Shown here in pieces: positions 38,178-46,016 of a DNA stretch of 64,000 nt. The position numbers and the translations under genes are program-made. The DNA comes from Deltaproteobacteria bacterium (GTDB taxonomy: Bacteria > Desulfobacterota > Desulfomonilia > UBA1062): contig JAKPDW010000005.1 in the NCBI GenBank assembly GCA_029552245.1, positions 145,456 to 209,455 of the forward strand. Reading direction: 5' to 3'. The first letter of the stretch is position 1. The number at the start of each line of letters is the position of its first letter. A model generated the notes under the pieces. It was given only the letters and a program-made list of their open reading frames with translations, was not told the origin of the DNA and did not search any database.

Positions 38178-38720
38178 TCATTGATCGTCGAGACTGGTGA
38201 ACGTAACCGTAAACCCGTATGTCCCGGCGGATGTCTTACCCGCTGTCGCGCTGGCACGATACGAGACAGGGACCGAAACGTAAGCCCCCCTCGATAAGCC
38301 TTGAAACACCTCGTGTGGCCCGGCAGGCACGCCTGAACTCACCACGACGACCTCGGGACCCGAGCCCACCGCCACGCTGAGCGTGATGTCCTGGGTACCG
38401 GCCGGCATTCCGCCTGCCAGCACCTCGGCCGTGATCTTCTTTGCGCCGGGCGCGTTGTGCACGTAGTTGAGCCGGGCCGTGACGTCAGGGTCGCCCTCGA
38501 GCAGGGTGAGGCCCGCGGCCGCTTTCAGATCGAGGAGGATGCCCCTTTCGGCGTCTGAGACCGCGAGCTCGTCTACCGGCGCCACCGCGACCACGACCCT
38601 GCTGGTGGACTGAGCGGCCATGGCCCCCCATGCCGACATGACCACGGCCGCCGCCAGGAATACCTGCAATGCATATCGTATATAGCTGCTCCTGGATTCC
38701 ATGGAATTGCACTGCGTCAT
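38178..38720 (-). CDS. Secreted beta-rich protein, paralogue 2
   Basis: 180 aa; signal peptide from about 12 to 36 (YALQVFLAAAVVMSAWGAMAA). The mature part parallels paralogue 1: DPDVTARLNYVHN, KKITAEVLAGGMPAGTQDITL, and YGFTVTFTS near the end. Overall it is more diverged and more acidic. The ATG at 38720 follows AAGGA. A strong sigma54 promoter and three palindromes lie upstream, and the likely activator gene is next upstream (39092-40480). Probably an extracellular or surface protein made on a specific signal. Confidence 0.82.
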   Translation of the reverse strand: MTQCNSMESRSSYIRYALQVFLAAAVVMSAWGAMAAQSTSRVVVAVAPVDELAVSDAERGILLDLKAAAGLTLLEGDPDVTARLNYVHNAPGAKKITAEVLAGGMPAGTQDITLSVAVGSGPEVVVVSSGVPAGPHEVFQGLSRGAYVSVPVSYRASATAGKTSAGTYGFTVTFTSLDDQ

Positions 38721-38735
38721 GGCAGGTTCCTTAAT

Positions 38736-38751
38736 TGCAGGGGTCATGCCA
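38736..38751 (-). promoter_or_regulatory. Predicted sigma54 promoter of secreted paralogue 2
   Basis: Minus strand TGGCATGACCCCTGCA: TGGCA and TGCA with the exact 12-base GG-GC offset. Transcription would start near 38725, and the ribosome site AAGGA follows, so the leader would be very short. Confidence 0.75.
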
Positions 38752-38765
38752 CCTGGCCTCACCAG

Positions 38766-38780
38766 CTATCATGTTGATAT
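38766..38780. promoter_or_regulatory. Proximal palindrome (activator or IHF site)
   Basis: CTATCATGTTGATAT, 14 of 15 bases identical to the site at 4554-4568 and in a similar place next to a sigma54 promoter. Core TCA-TGT-TGA. It is also close to an IHF consensus on the opposite strand. Confidence 0.5.
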
Positions 38781-38816
38781 TCCTTGCATTACCCGAAACG
38801 ACACCATCTCCCGCGT

Positions 38817-38831
38817 CTATCATTTTGAGAG
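38817..38831. promoter_or_regulatory. Upstream activator palindrome A
   Basis: CTATCATTTTGAGAG: inverted repeat around TTT, one member of the CTATCA-N3-TGATAG family, about 99 bases upstream of the predicted transcription start, a normal distance for a sigma54 enhancer site. Confidence 0.6.
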
Positions 38832-38845
38832 TCGCCCAGGACAGG

Positions 38846-38860
38846 CTCTCATTTTGAGTC
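38846..38860. promoter_or_regulatory. Upstream activator palindrome B
   Basis: CTCTCATTTTGAGTC, centred 29 bases (nearly three helical turns) from palindrome A, so bound dimers would lie close to the same face of the DNA. Confidence 0.6.
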
Positions 38861-39091
38861 ATGGCCCTTCCGCGTTGACCACCGCGGTCGGCCGCACAGG
38901 CCTGTCACAGGGTCCCGCACCACGCGGGCACCGAGGCCACGCGCCTCCCCGAAGAACATGGAAAGGACCGAGAGGCGGCCGAGAGGAAGACCGCGCATCC
39001 ACCCCGTGACCGGCAGACGGCCCCACGCGCAACGCATGGGGCCGGGCGCCTTCACGGATACAGCCGCACGCAAGGGCCTCGGCCGGCGGGC

Positions 39092-40480
39092 TCATCCACC
39101 CCCAGGCTCTGAGGCCAGCCCGTAACGGGCGAGCTTCCGGTAGAGGGTGGCCTCCCCGATACCCAGGATGCGCGAGGCCTTCTTCCTGTTGCCCCCGCTC
39201 AAGGAGAGCGCGTTGACGATCGCCGCCCTCTCGTAGTCCCTGAGGCGCGATCCCTCGGGCCGCACGAGACCCGCCGGGCTGCCCTTGGCCTCCCTGATGG
39301 TGGGCGGGAGGTCTTCGGGCATGATGAGTTCAGACCTCCCGAGGGCCGCGGCCCTCCTGATGACGTTCGCGAGTTCCCTGATGTTCCCGGGCCAGTCGTA
39401 GCGTTCGAGGAGCTCCACCGCCTCCGGGGAGATGTCCCTCACCCTGGACACATCCCGCGAGGACTCCATGACGAAGTGCCTTGCCAACAGCGGGATATCC
39501 TCCTTGTGCTCCCTCAGCGGGGGCACCCGTATGTGGACCACGTCGATCCTGTAGAGGAGATCCTCGCGGAACCTCCCCTTGCCGACCTCCTCGCTCAAGT
39601 CCTTGTTCGTCGCGGCCACGATCCTGATGTCGACGGGATAGCTCTGGGCGCTGCCTACGGGCCTGACCTCGCGCTCCTGGATGGTCCTCAGGAGCTTGAC
39701 CTGCATGGGAAGCGGCAGGTCCCCGACCTCGTCGAAGAAGAGGGTGCCGCCGTCGGCCGCCCGTATGAGACCCTTCGCGGCGGTGTGGGCCCCCGTGAAC
39801 GCGCCCTTCACGTGGCCGAAGAGCTCGCTCTCGATCACGGTTTGTGCGATGGCCCCGCAGTCAACGGGCACGAACACGCCCCGACAACGCCTGCTCTGGT
39901 GGTGGATGGCCCTCGCGACGAGTTCCTTGCCGGTTCCCGTCTCACCCTCGACGAGCACCGATGCATCCGTGGGGCCCACCTTGGTGATGAGCTCCTTGAG
40001 CCTGAGCATGACCGTCGAGTCTCCGACGAGGCTCTCGTAGCCGAAGCGCATCTCGACCTTTTGCTTGAGCCTCTCGTTCTCCCTCTTGAGCTGCCATATC
40101 CGGTAAAGGTTCCCCACCCTGGACCTCATGGCCTCCACCGAGAACGGCTTCTCCATGAAGTCCGTCGCGCCGAGCTTGATGGCCTGGACCGCCTCCTGGA
40201 CTCCCCCGTGCGCCGTGACCATGATCACCATGGTCCCGGGGTGGGCCTCACGCATGGTGGAGATCAGCTCGAGGCCGTCCATCTCGGGCATCATGTAGTC
40301 CACGAGCGCGGCGTCTATATGCACCCTGCCCATGATATCGAGGGCCTGCCTGCCGCTCGATGCCGTGTGGATGTCGTACCCTTCCTTCTCGAAGATGCGC
40401 TTGATGATGGCGACCACGGTGGGGTCGTCATCCACGCACAAGAGCGTGAACCTCTCGTTCTCGAAACCATGACCTCCCAC
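39092..40480 (-). CDS. Sigma54-dependent response regulator (NtrC family)
   Basis: 462 aa. Receiver (about 10-125, phospho-Asp61 in LVDYMMPEMDG, MEKPFS), AAA+ activator domain with Walker A GETGTGKE (179-186), the sigma54-contacting GAFTGA (226-231), Walker B GGTLFFDEVGD, and a C-terminal Fis-type helix-turn-helix (SGGNRKKASRILGIGEATLYRKL). GTG start at 40480 with AAGGGGAGG at ideal spacing. No kinase is adjacent; one of the window's orphan kinases could be its partner. A perfect palindrome 38 bases upstream of the GTG suggests autoregulation. Confidence 0.93.
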   Translation of the reverse strand: MGGHGFENERFTLLCVDDDPTVVAIIKRIFEKEGYDIHTASSGRQALDIMGRVHIDAALVDYMMPEMDGLELISTMREAHPGTMVIMVTAHGGVQEAVQAIKLGATDFMEKPFSVEAMRSRVGNLYRIWQLKRENERLKQKVEMRFGYESLVGDSTVMLRLKELITKVGPTDASVLVEGETGTGKELVARAIHHQSRRCRGVFVPVDCGAIAQTVIESELFGHVKGAFTGAHTAAKGLIRAADGGTLFFDEVGDLPLPMQVKLLRTIQEREVRPVGSAQSYPVDIRIVAATNKDLSEEVGKGRFREDLLYRIDVVHIRVPPLREHKEDIPLLARHFVMESSRDVSRVRDISPEAVELLERYDWPGNIRELANVIRRAAALGRSELIMPEDLPPTIREAKGSPAGLVRPEGSRLRDYERAAIVNALSLSGGNRKKASRILGIGEATLYRKLARYGLASEPGGG

Positions 40481-40794
40481 GGGCGCCTCCCCTTGCGAAC
40501 TCCCTCCGCGACCGAGTCTATCAAAATGATAGCCACATGCGCAACCCGCTTTCAGCCGCGCCCGTGACGTGACCCCTCTTCGCCTTCGCAAACGTCGTGG
40601 ACTTTCCACAAAAGTACCATCTTCGATCAAGGTGCGTGGCATTCACCGTCAAGGTATTCCTTGCGTCGGTGCGTTTCTGCCGAGCGAGCGCTCTCTTTCT
40701 TGGAGCGTTTGGAGGCAAGGCGGGCATCATGGAGTGACTTCCCGGGGTCCGCACCCAGACCCTTAGGATCCATTTCATGTACCGAGGAGTGCTC
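40481..40794. other. Intergenic region upstream of the response regulator and the pseudogene
   Basis: Holds the autoregulatory palindrome (40518-40532) and, towards the pseudogene, sequence homologous to the upstream region of the intact enoyl-CoA hydratase gene, including GAGCGCTC at 40686-40693. No coding frame seen. Confidence 0.5.
40518..40532. promoter_or_regulatory. Perfect 15-base palindrome upstream of the response regulator
   Basis: CTATCAAAATGATAG, a perfect inverted repeat (CTATCA/TGATAG around AAA). It is the best member of the motif family seen at 38.8 kb and 4.56 kb and is probably the binding site of the adjacent Fis-type regulator. Confidence 0.65.
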
Positions 40795-41150
40795 ATGGCG
40801 TATGAAACCCTCTTGCTTGCACAGCGGTGTCAGATCGCGGTGCTCCCCCTGAACCGGATACCCACCGACTCGGTGAGCCCCGCCGTGCTCGGCGATATCG
40901 ACAAGGCCCTGGCCGCAGGGCCCCTCGATACAGTCTTTGACCCAGGCGATCTCACGGGAAAGGACACCCAGACCTCGTCCTCACATGCAGAGCGCCCCTG
41001 CCTCGGCAAGGGGCATCGTCCGCACGGCAAACGCGTACTGCCACCAGGGGGCCGAAAAGGGGTCGAGGCCGTGGCGGGAGGGTATCAATGGCCCTGGCCA
41101 GGGTTTTGTTGCAGCGCAAAAAAGATTCCCAGGTCCCGACGGTACGGGGA
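40795..41150 (+). pseudogene. Enoyl-CoA hydratase pseudogene with internal deletion
   Basis: Decayed copy of the gene at 45231-46001. It begins MAYETLLLAQRCQIAVLPLNRIPTDSV against the parent's MAYETLLLEKQGHITVLTLNRPPTNSV, keeps LGDIDKAL, then jumps to AAGPLDTVFD, matching the parent's AAGLVDAVFD about 150 residues later. After a frameshift the next frame has SARGIVRTANAYCHQGAEKG against the parent's SARGIIRAVNAYCYQGIEKG. The deletion joins two similar GCCCTNGCCGCAGG tracts. Upstream regions also match. Roughly 350 of the original ~770 bases remain; the end point is approximate. Confidence 0.85.
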
Positions 41151-41299
41151 AGACCCTCTTCCCTGTACTTTTGGCATGGCGCCGAGATCCAGGAGAGAAG
41201 ACCGCGTCCTCCTGCCGCAGGTACGCCCGGCCAAGCCCACGGGCCTCATTCCAGGCACCCGGCGACAGTGGCCCGGGCCGCGCTACGGGGTAGCGAGGC

Positions 41300-41328
41300 T
41301 TGATCTTTTTCCCGCATGCCGGTACACT
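41300..41328 (+). promoter_or_regulatory. Sigma70-type promoter in front of the hisF pseudogene
   Basis: TTGATC (41300-41305) and TACACT (41323-41328) with 17 bases between. The start of transcription would fall near 41335, ahead of GAGGA and the ATG at 41366. The promoter seems to have outlived the gene. Confidence 0.4.
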
Positions 41329-41365
41329 GGATGTCCTCGATGCACATCCCCACGAGGATGTTCCC

Positions 41366-42129
41366 ATGGCAGCAGGAAAGATCATGCCGCGTTTCGACAT
41401 GAAGGAGGGCAGGCTCGTCAAGGGCATGCATTTCCTAGACATCCGCGACGCGGGAAACCCGGTGGAGCATGCCCTGTTCTCCCGGAACGATGGCGCGGAC
41501 GAGCTCGCCGTGCCGGGCATCGCCGCGACGCTGGGAAACCGTACGACCAAGCTGGAATGGGGGACACAGGTCACCTCGGTCACCGACATCCCGCTCACCG
41601 TGGGCTGCGGCATCGGCACGCCGGCCGACACCGAGGCGGTGTTGGGCGCAGGGCCTGACAAAATCTCCACGAACTCCGCCGCGGCGAAGAACCCCGGGCT
41701 CGTGCGCGAGGCCGCCAGTGCCTTCGGTTCACAGAGGATCACCGTGGCCGTCGATGCCCAGAGGACCAGGGCCAGGGAATCGGGATGCGAGTCCGCTGTG
41801 TCGGGCGGCAACGTCACGGCGGCCAGGCACGCGGTGGCCCGGGCCCTCCAGTGCGAAGAACTCGGCGCAGGTGTGCCGCTGCCCACGAGCATGGACGGCG
41901 ACGGCACGCTCAAGGGCAATGACATCTTCTTCACCCGGGCCGTCGTGGGAGAGATGAACATCCCCATGGTGGCGTCCGTGGGTGCGGGAACGCTGGAAGA
42001 CTTCGGGAAGGCCGCGAAGGGGGCCACGCGAGCATCGTGAGCGTCGCCCAGGTCTTTTTCTTCAAGACCTTCGGCCTCTCCCATGTGATGGACTTCCTGG
42101 GTCCCCGGGGCATCGAGGTCGCGGCCTGA
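41366..42129 (+). pseudogene. hisF-like pseudogene (imidazole glycerol phosphate synthase cyclase subunit), frameshifted
   Basis: Translation follows HisF from end to end: MAAGKIMPRFDMKEGRLVKG (normally ...IIPCLDVKDGRVVKG), RDAGNPVEHA, DIPLTVGCGI (normally GGGI), DKISTNSAAAKNP, AFGSQRITVAVDAQR, EELGAGVPLPTSMDGDGT, IPMVASVGAGTLEDF. A one-base loss near 42027 shifts the frame so that the tail (ASIVSVAQVFFFKTFG...PRGIEVAA) continues in another frame. Both catalytic aspartates remain, but loop residues are altered, so the copy was drifting before or after the shift. A functional hisF is presumably elsewhere. Confidence 0.8.
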
Positions 42130-42204
42130 GACTGTTTGCACACCGCCCACGAGTGCCCGGCGGCCTGAGCGCCATCGAGACATTTCCGGAAAGGGCGAGG
42201 GGAC

Positions 42205-45090
42205 ATGAAGAAGCTCCGCACAGCAGCCATCGTCTTTGTCTGCCTGCTGGTCGTGTTCACGATCACCGGGTTCTACGTCCTGCCCCCGGTGCTCGTCTCG
42301 GTGGCGTCCAAGAACCTCTCCAAGGCGCTCGAGCGCCGGGTGACCATCCAGGAGATCAAGGTCAACCCCTATACCTTGGTCGTGACGGTCAAGGGCCTTT
42401 CCATCAGTGACCTGGACAGGCACAGGACCTTCGCGTCCTTCGACTCGCTCATGGTCAATGCCGAGTGGGCATCCCTGTTCAAACGGGCCCCGGTGGTCAG
42501 GGAGGTGCGGCTCCACCGTCCTTCGGTCAGGATCGTCCGGTTCGAGGACAACACCTATAATGTTTCCGATCTCCTGCACAAGGATGCGAAGAAGGGAAAG
42601 TCAGCGCCTATGTTGTTCTCCGTGTCGAACATCCAGGTCACGGGCGGCACCGTGATCATGGACGATCGGCCGGTGCACAAGATTCACACGGCCGAGGACA
42701 TATCGCTGTCCATCCCGTTCATCTCCAACATGCCCCACCTCACCGAGGTCTTCGTGCAGCCCGCCTTCCACGCCGTGATCAACAAGACCCCCATAACCCT
42801 TACCGGGAGGTCGAAACCCTTTTCCGAATCACTGGAAAGCACGCTCTCCTTGGATTTGAAGGACATCGACATCCCACGATATCTCGCCTACGTGCCCGCG
42901 AAGTTCGGGTTTGCCCTCGAGTCGTGCAGGGCCGATCTGAGCGCGACCATAACCTTCCGGCAGTTCAAGGACAAGCGCACACCCGAGTCCAGCGTCTCCG
43001 GTCGTATGGTCCTGAGCGACGTGGTCCTGGCTGAGCTCGACGGCATACGGCTTTTGTCCATACCTTCACTCACGGTCGATGTCGCGGCCTCCTCGTTCCT
43101 GAGCAAAGAGGTCCATGTCCGGAAGATAGGCGTCCACGCGCCGGTTCTCGCCCTCAGGAGAGACAGGTCGGGCACGCTGAACCTGTCTTGGGCCCTGAAG
43201 CAGACCAAGGCCACGGGCAAGCCCCCTGAACAGCCCAAGGAGACGCCGCCACCGGAACCCGTGCTGCTCACCATCGACGAGATCTCCCTGGAAAAGGGCG
43301 CCCTATCCTATCTGGACAGCTCGGGCGGCTCGCCCGTGAAGATCGTCGCCGCAGACCTGACCGCCAGGGCGTACGACATCACCACGTCCGGCAACGGCGG
43401 CGGCAAGGTGGTCGTGTCCTGCACGATCAACGATACCGGCAGGCTTACCCTCGATTCCTCGTTCACGCTCAAGCCCTTCACCGCGGACACGGCCATCAGC
43501 ATGGACGACCTGCAGCCCGCATGGGTGCAGCCATATGTCATGGAAAGGGTGCCGATCCTCATCAGGCGGGGAACGCTGAGCGCCAGGGGCCGCGTGCGGC
43601 TGGCCAGGGACGGTGACCGTCCCCTCGGGCTGCACTTCACCGGCGACGTCCGCATCAACGACTTCGCATCCGTGGACAGGGCGCATGCCGAGGACCTCCT
43701 CTCGTGGAAGGATCTGTCCATCACGGGCATCGACCTCACCCTGAACCCGGGACGCCTGGCCATAGCCGAAATCGAACTTGCCGGGGCTTCGGGCGCCTTC
43801 ATCGTCAACCCGGACGGTTCCAGCAACGTCCCCACCTTGGCGGGAGAGAAAAAGGCCACTTTGAAGCACGCCGAAGGCGGCCGGAAGAAGGCCATGGAGC
43901 GCGTGGCCGTGGGCAGGGTGCGCGTGAAGAACGGCCGCTTCACCTTCACCGACCGCACGGTGACCCCGAAGTACACCAGCTCGCTCACCGCCATAAACGG
44001 CACCGTCACAGGCCTTTCCTCGGACGAGTTCAGGAAGGCCGTGGTCAATCTCCAGGCACGGCTCGACAACCAGGCGCCCATCGCCATCACCGGGTCCATC
44101 AACCCGTTGAAGAAAGACCTGTTCGTGGACCTGAAGGCGACCCTGAAGAACATGGAACTGAGCCCCGTGACCCCCTACTCGGGCACATATGCAGGCCTGG
44201 CCATCGAGAAGGGCAAGCTTTCCTTGGACCTGGACTATCTCATCGACAGAAAACGGCTGAACGCGAAAAACGACGTCATCATCGACCAACTCACCTTCGG
44301 GGAGGCTGTACCGAGCGAGAAAGCCACCAGGCTTCCGGTGAGACTCGCCGTGGCCCTTCTCAGGGACAGCAGCGGCAGGATCGACCTCCACCTTCCTGTC
44401 ACGGGCCGAACGGACGACCCGGAATTTCACATAGGAAGGCTCGTCCTCAAGATGATCGTGAACATCCTGGAAAAGGCCGCCACCTCGCCCTTTGCCCTGC
44501 TGGAGGCCATGTACCCGGGCGCGACGGAACTGAGCCACATCACCTTCGAGCCGGGCAGGTCCACGCTCACGGACGATGCGCGGAAGAAACTCTCAGACCT
44601 CGCGAAGATCCTCACCGAAAAGCCTTCGCTCACCCTCGAGATAACGGGGTTCGTGGATGCATCGTCGGACAGGGAGGGCCTTGCAAAAACCCTCTTCGAG
44701 CGCAAGCTCAAGGCCCAGAAGATCAAGGACCTGCTGAAGGCGGGGAAGCAGGCATCGTCTGTGGACGAAATCAGCCTGGAGCCGGCCGAATACGGCACCT
44801 ACCTCGCCAAGGCCTACAGGGCCGAATCGTTCGACAAACCCACGAACGTTCTCGGCATCCCCAAGACCCTGCCGGACGAGGAAATGAAGCTGCTCATCAT
44901 GGAGCACATCAAGGTAACGGATGACGACCTCAAGGCCCTTGCCGCGGCCAGGTCCCGGCAGGTCAGGGACGAGCTCGCCCACGCGTGGCAGGTGGACCCT
45001 GGACGGATCTTCCTTGTGGAGGCAGACCCCTTCAAGCCCGAACAGATTGACAAGGTCGCGAACTCCCGGGTGAGCCTCACCATCAAGTGA
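42205..45090 (+). CDS. Large AsmA-like DUF748 envelope protein with OmpA-like C-terminus
   Basis: 961 aa. One N-terminal membrane helix (about 7-28), then a very long repeat-like beta-rich region typical of DUF748/AsmA-superfamily proteins (VTIQEIKVNPYTLVVTVKGLSI near the start, DLDYLIDRKRLNAKNDVIIDQLTFG near 690), which are thought to bridge the periplasm and move lipids. The final ~190 residues resemble an OmpA-type segment (ITFEPGRSTLTDDARKKLSDLAKIL). Ribosome site GCGAGGGG. It stands alone in its transcription unit, after the pseudogene patch. Confidence 0.85.
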   Translation: MKKLRTAAIVFVCLLVVFTITGFYVLPPVLVSVASKNLSKALERRVTIQEIKVNPYTLVVTVKGLSISDLDRHRTFASFDSLMVNAEWASLFKRAPVVREVRLHRPSVRIVRFEDNTYNVSDLLHKDAKKGKSAPMLFSVSNIQVTGGTVIMDDRPVHKIHTAEDISLSIPFISNMPHLTEVFVQPAFHAVINKTPITLTGRSKPFSESLESTLSLDLKDIDIPRYLAYVPAKFGFALESCRADLSATITFRQFKDKRTPESSVSGRMVLSDVVLAELDGIRLLSIPSLTVDVAASSFLSKEVHVRKIGVHAPVLALRRDRSGTLNLSWALKQTKATGKPPEQPKETPPPEPVLLTIDEISLEKGALSYLDSSGGSPVKIVAADLTARAYDITTSGNGGGKVVVSCTINDTGRLTLDSSFTLKPFTADTAISMDDLQPAWVQPYVMERVPILIRRGTLSARGRVRLARDGDRPLGLHFTGDVRINDFASVDRAHAEDLLSWKDLSITGIDLTLNPGRLAIAEIELAGASGAFIVNPDGSSNVPTLAGEKKATLKHAEGGRKKAMERVAVGRVRVKNGRFTFTDRTVTPKYTSSLTAINGTVTGLSSDEFRKAVVNLQARLDNQAPIAITGSINPLKKDLFVDLKATLKNMELSPVTPYSGTYAGLAIEKGKLSLDLDYLIDRKRLNAKNDVIIDQLTFGEAVPSEKATRLPVRLAVALLRDSSGRIDLHLPVTGRTDDPEFHIGRLVLKMIVNILEKAATSPFALLEAMYPGATELSHITFEPGRSTLTDDARKKLSDLAKILTEKPSLTLEITGFVDASSDREGLAKTLFERKLKAQKIKDLLKAGKQASSVDEISLEPAEYGTYLAKAYRAESFDKPTNVLGIPKTLPDEEMKLLIMEHIKVTDDDLKALAAARSRQVRDELAHAWQVDPGRIFLVEADPFKPEQIDKVANSRVSLTIK

Positions 45091-45092
45091 AC

Positions 45093-45132
45093 AGTGATCA
45101 CGCTTTTATTCGAACGAGCGCTCACTTTTTTT
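45093..45132 (+). terminator. Possible terminator after the DUF748 gene
   Basis: Interrupted stem AGTGA + CGC (45093-45097, 45101-45103) with GCG + TCACT (45118-45120, 45122-45126) followed by seven Ts. It overlaps the GAGCGCTC palindrome, so it may serve two purposes. Confidence 0.4.
45116..45123. promoter_or_regulatory. GAGCGCTC palindrome kept in both hydratase copies
   Basis: The string CGAGCGCTC followed by a CTTT-rich tract lies about 108 bases before the intact gene's ATG and, at 40686-40693, about 102 bases before the pseudogene's ATG. Its survival may reflect an operator or only shared ancestry. Confidence 0.3.
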
Positions 45133-45133
45133 A

Positions 45134-45163
45134 TTGGCATTCCATCGCACGATCATGTATACT
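45134..45163 (+). promoter_or_regulatory. Predicted sigma70 promoter of the hydratase-dehydrogenase operon
   Basis: TTGGCA (45134-45139) and TATACT (45158-45163) with an 18-base spacer, in a locally AT-rich setting. Transcription would start near 45170, 61 bases before the ATG. Confidence 0.65.
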
Positions 45164-45230
45164 AGGAGGGCAATGTTCGGTACCAGCCCTGATGGTAACT
45201 CTATTACCCTTATGGATCAAAGGAGGCTCT

Positions 45231-46001
45231 ATGGCGTATGAAACCCTTCTCCTGGAAAAACAAGGTCATATCACGGTGCTCACCCTGAACCGGCCTCCCA
45301 CCAACTCGGTGAGCTACGCCATGCTGGGCGAGATCGACAAGGCTCTGGACGAGGTGGCGGCAGACAGCGACGCCCGCGTGCTCGTCATCACCGGCGCCGG
45401 GGAGAGGTGCTTCTCGGCCGGCATGGACGTCAACGACTCGCTCTCGCACCCCGACGTGGGCGAGGTGGGCCGCGCCCTGTGGACCAAGGTGGACCTGTTC
45501 GACAAGCCCACCATCGCCGCCGTCAACGGCCACGCGCTCGGCGGCGGGTGCGAGCTCGCGCTCGCGTGCCACTTCCGGTACATGGCCGACAACCCCAAGG
45601 CCGCCATCGGGTGCCCGGAGATCAACCTGGGCATCATCCCGGGCTGGGGAGGGACCCAGCGCATGACCAGGCTTTTGGGAAGGAGCAAGGCGCTCGACCT
45701 CATGCTCAACGCGAAACGCCTGAGCCCGCAGGAGGCCCTTGCCGCAGGGCTCGTCGATGCGGTCTTCGACCAGGCCGGGTTCATGGAAAAGGTCATGGAG
45801 ATCGCGGCCTCGCTCGCGGAGCGCGCACCCCTCTCGGCAAGGGGCATCATCCGTGCGGTCAACGCGTACTGCTACCAGGGGATCGAGAAGGGTCTCGAGG
45901 CCGAGGCGGCGTCGAGCAAGATCTGCGCCTCGTCCAAGGACGCGATCGAGGGGTTCACCGCGTTCATGCAGAAGAGAAAGCCCGAGTTCAAGGGCGAGTG
46001 A
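45231..46001 (+). CDS. Enoyl-CoA hydratase (crotonase family)
   Basis: 256 aa, ribosome site AAAGGAGG. Oxyanion-hole segments GAGERCFSAGMDV and NGHALGGGCELALACHF; both catalytic glutamates are present (GGGCEL and GCPEINLGIIPGWGG), so hydration of trans-2-enoyl-CoA is expected. The gene is 15 bases upstream of a 3-hydroxyacyl-CoA dehydrogenase gene, giving consecutive beta-oxidation steps (or their reverse, in fermentative synthesis). A broken duplicate lies 4.4 kb upstream. Confidence 0.93.
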   Translation: MAYETLLLEKQGHITVLTLNRPPTNSVSYAMLGEIDKALDEVAADSDARVLVITGAGERCFSAGMDVNDSLSHPDVGEVGRALWTKVDLFDKPTIAAVNGHALGGGCELALACHFRYMADNPKAAIGCPEINLGIIPGWGGTQRMTRLLGRSKALDLMLNAKRLSPQEALAAGLVDAVFDQAGFMEKVMEIAASLAERAPLSARGIIRAVNAYCYQGIEKGLEAEAASSKICASSKDAIEGFTAFMQKRKPEFKGE

Positions 46002-46016
46002 AGAAGGAGGGGGACC

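Larger units (their letters stand above)
38721..39091. other. Regulatory intergenic region
   Basis: Between the sigma54 response regulator's end and secreted paralogue 2, both on the minus strand. The half nearer paralogue 2 carries the sigma54 promoter and palindromes; the rest (38862-39091) is GC-rich with nothing seen. Confidence 0.5.
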
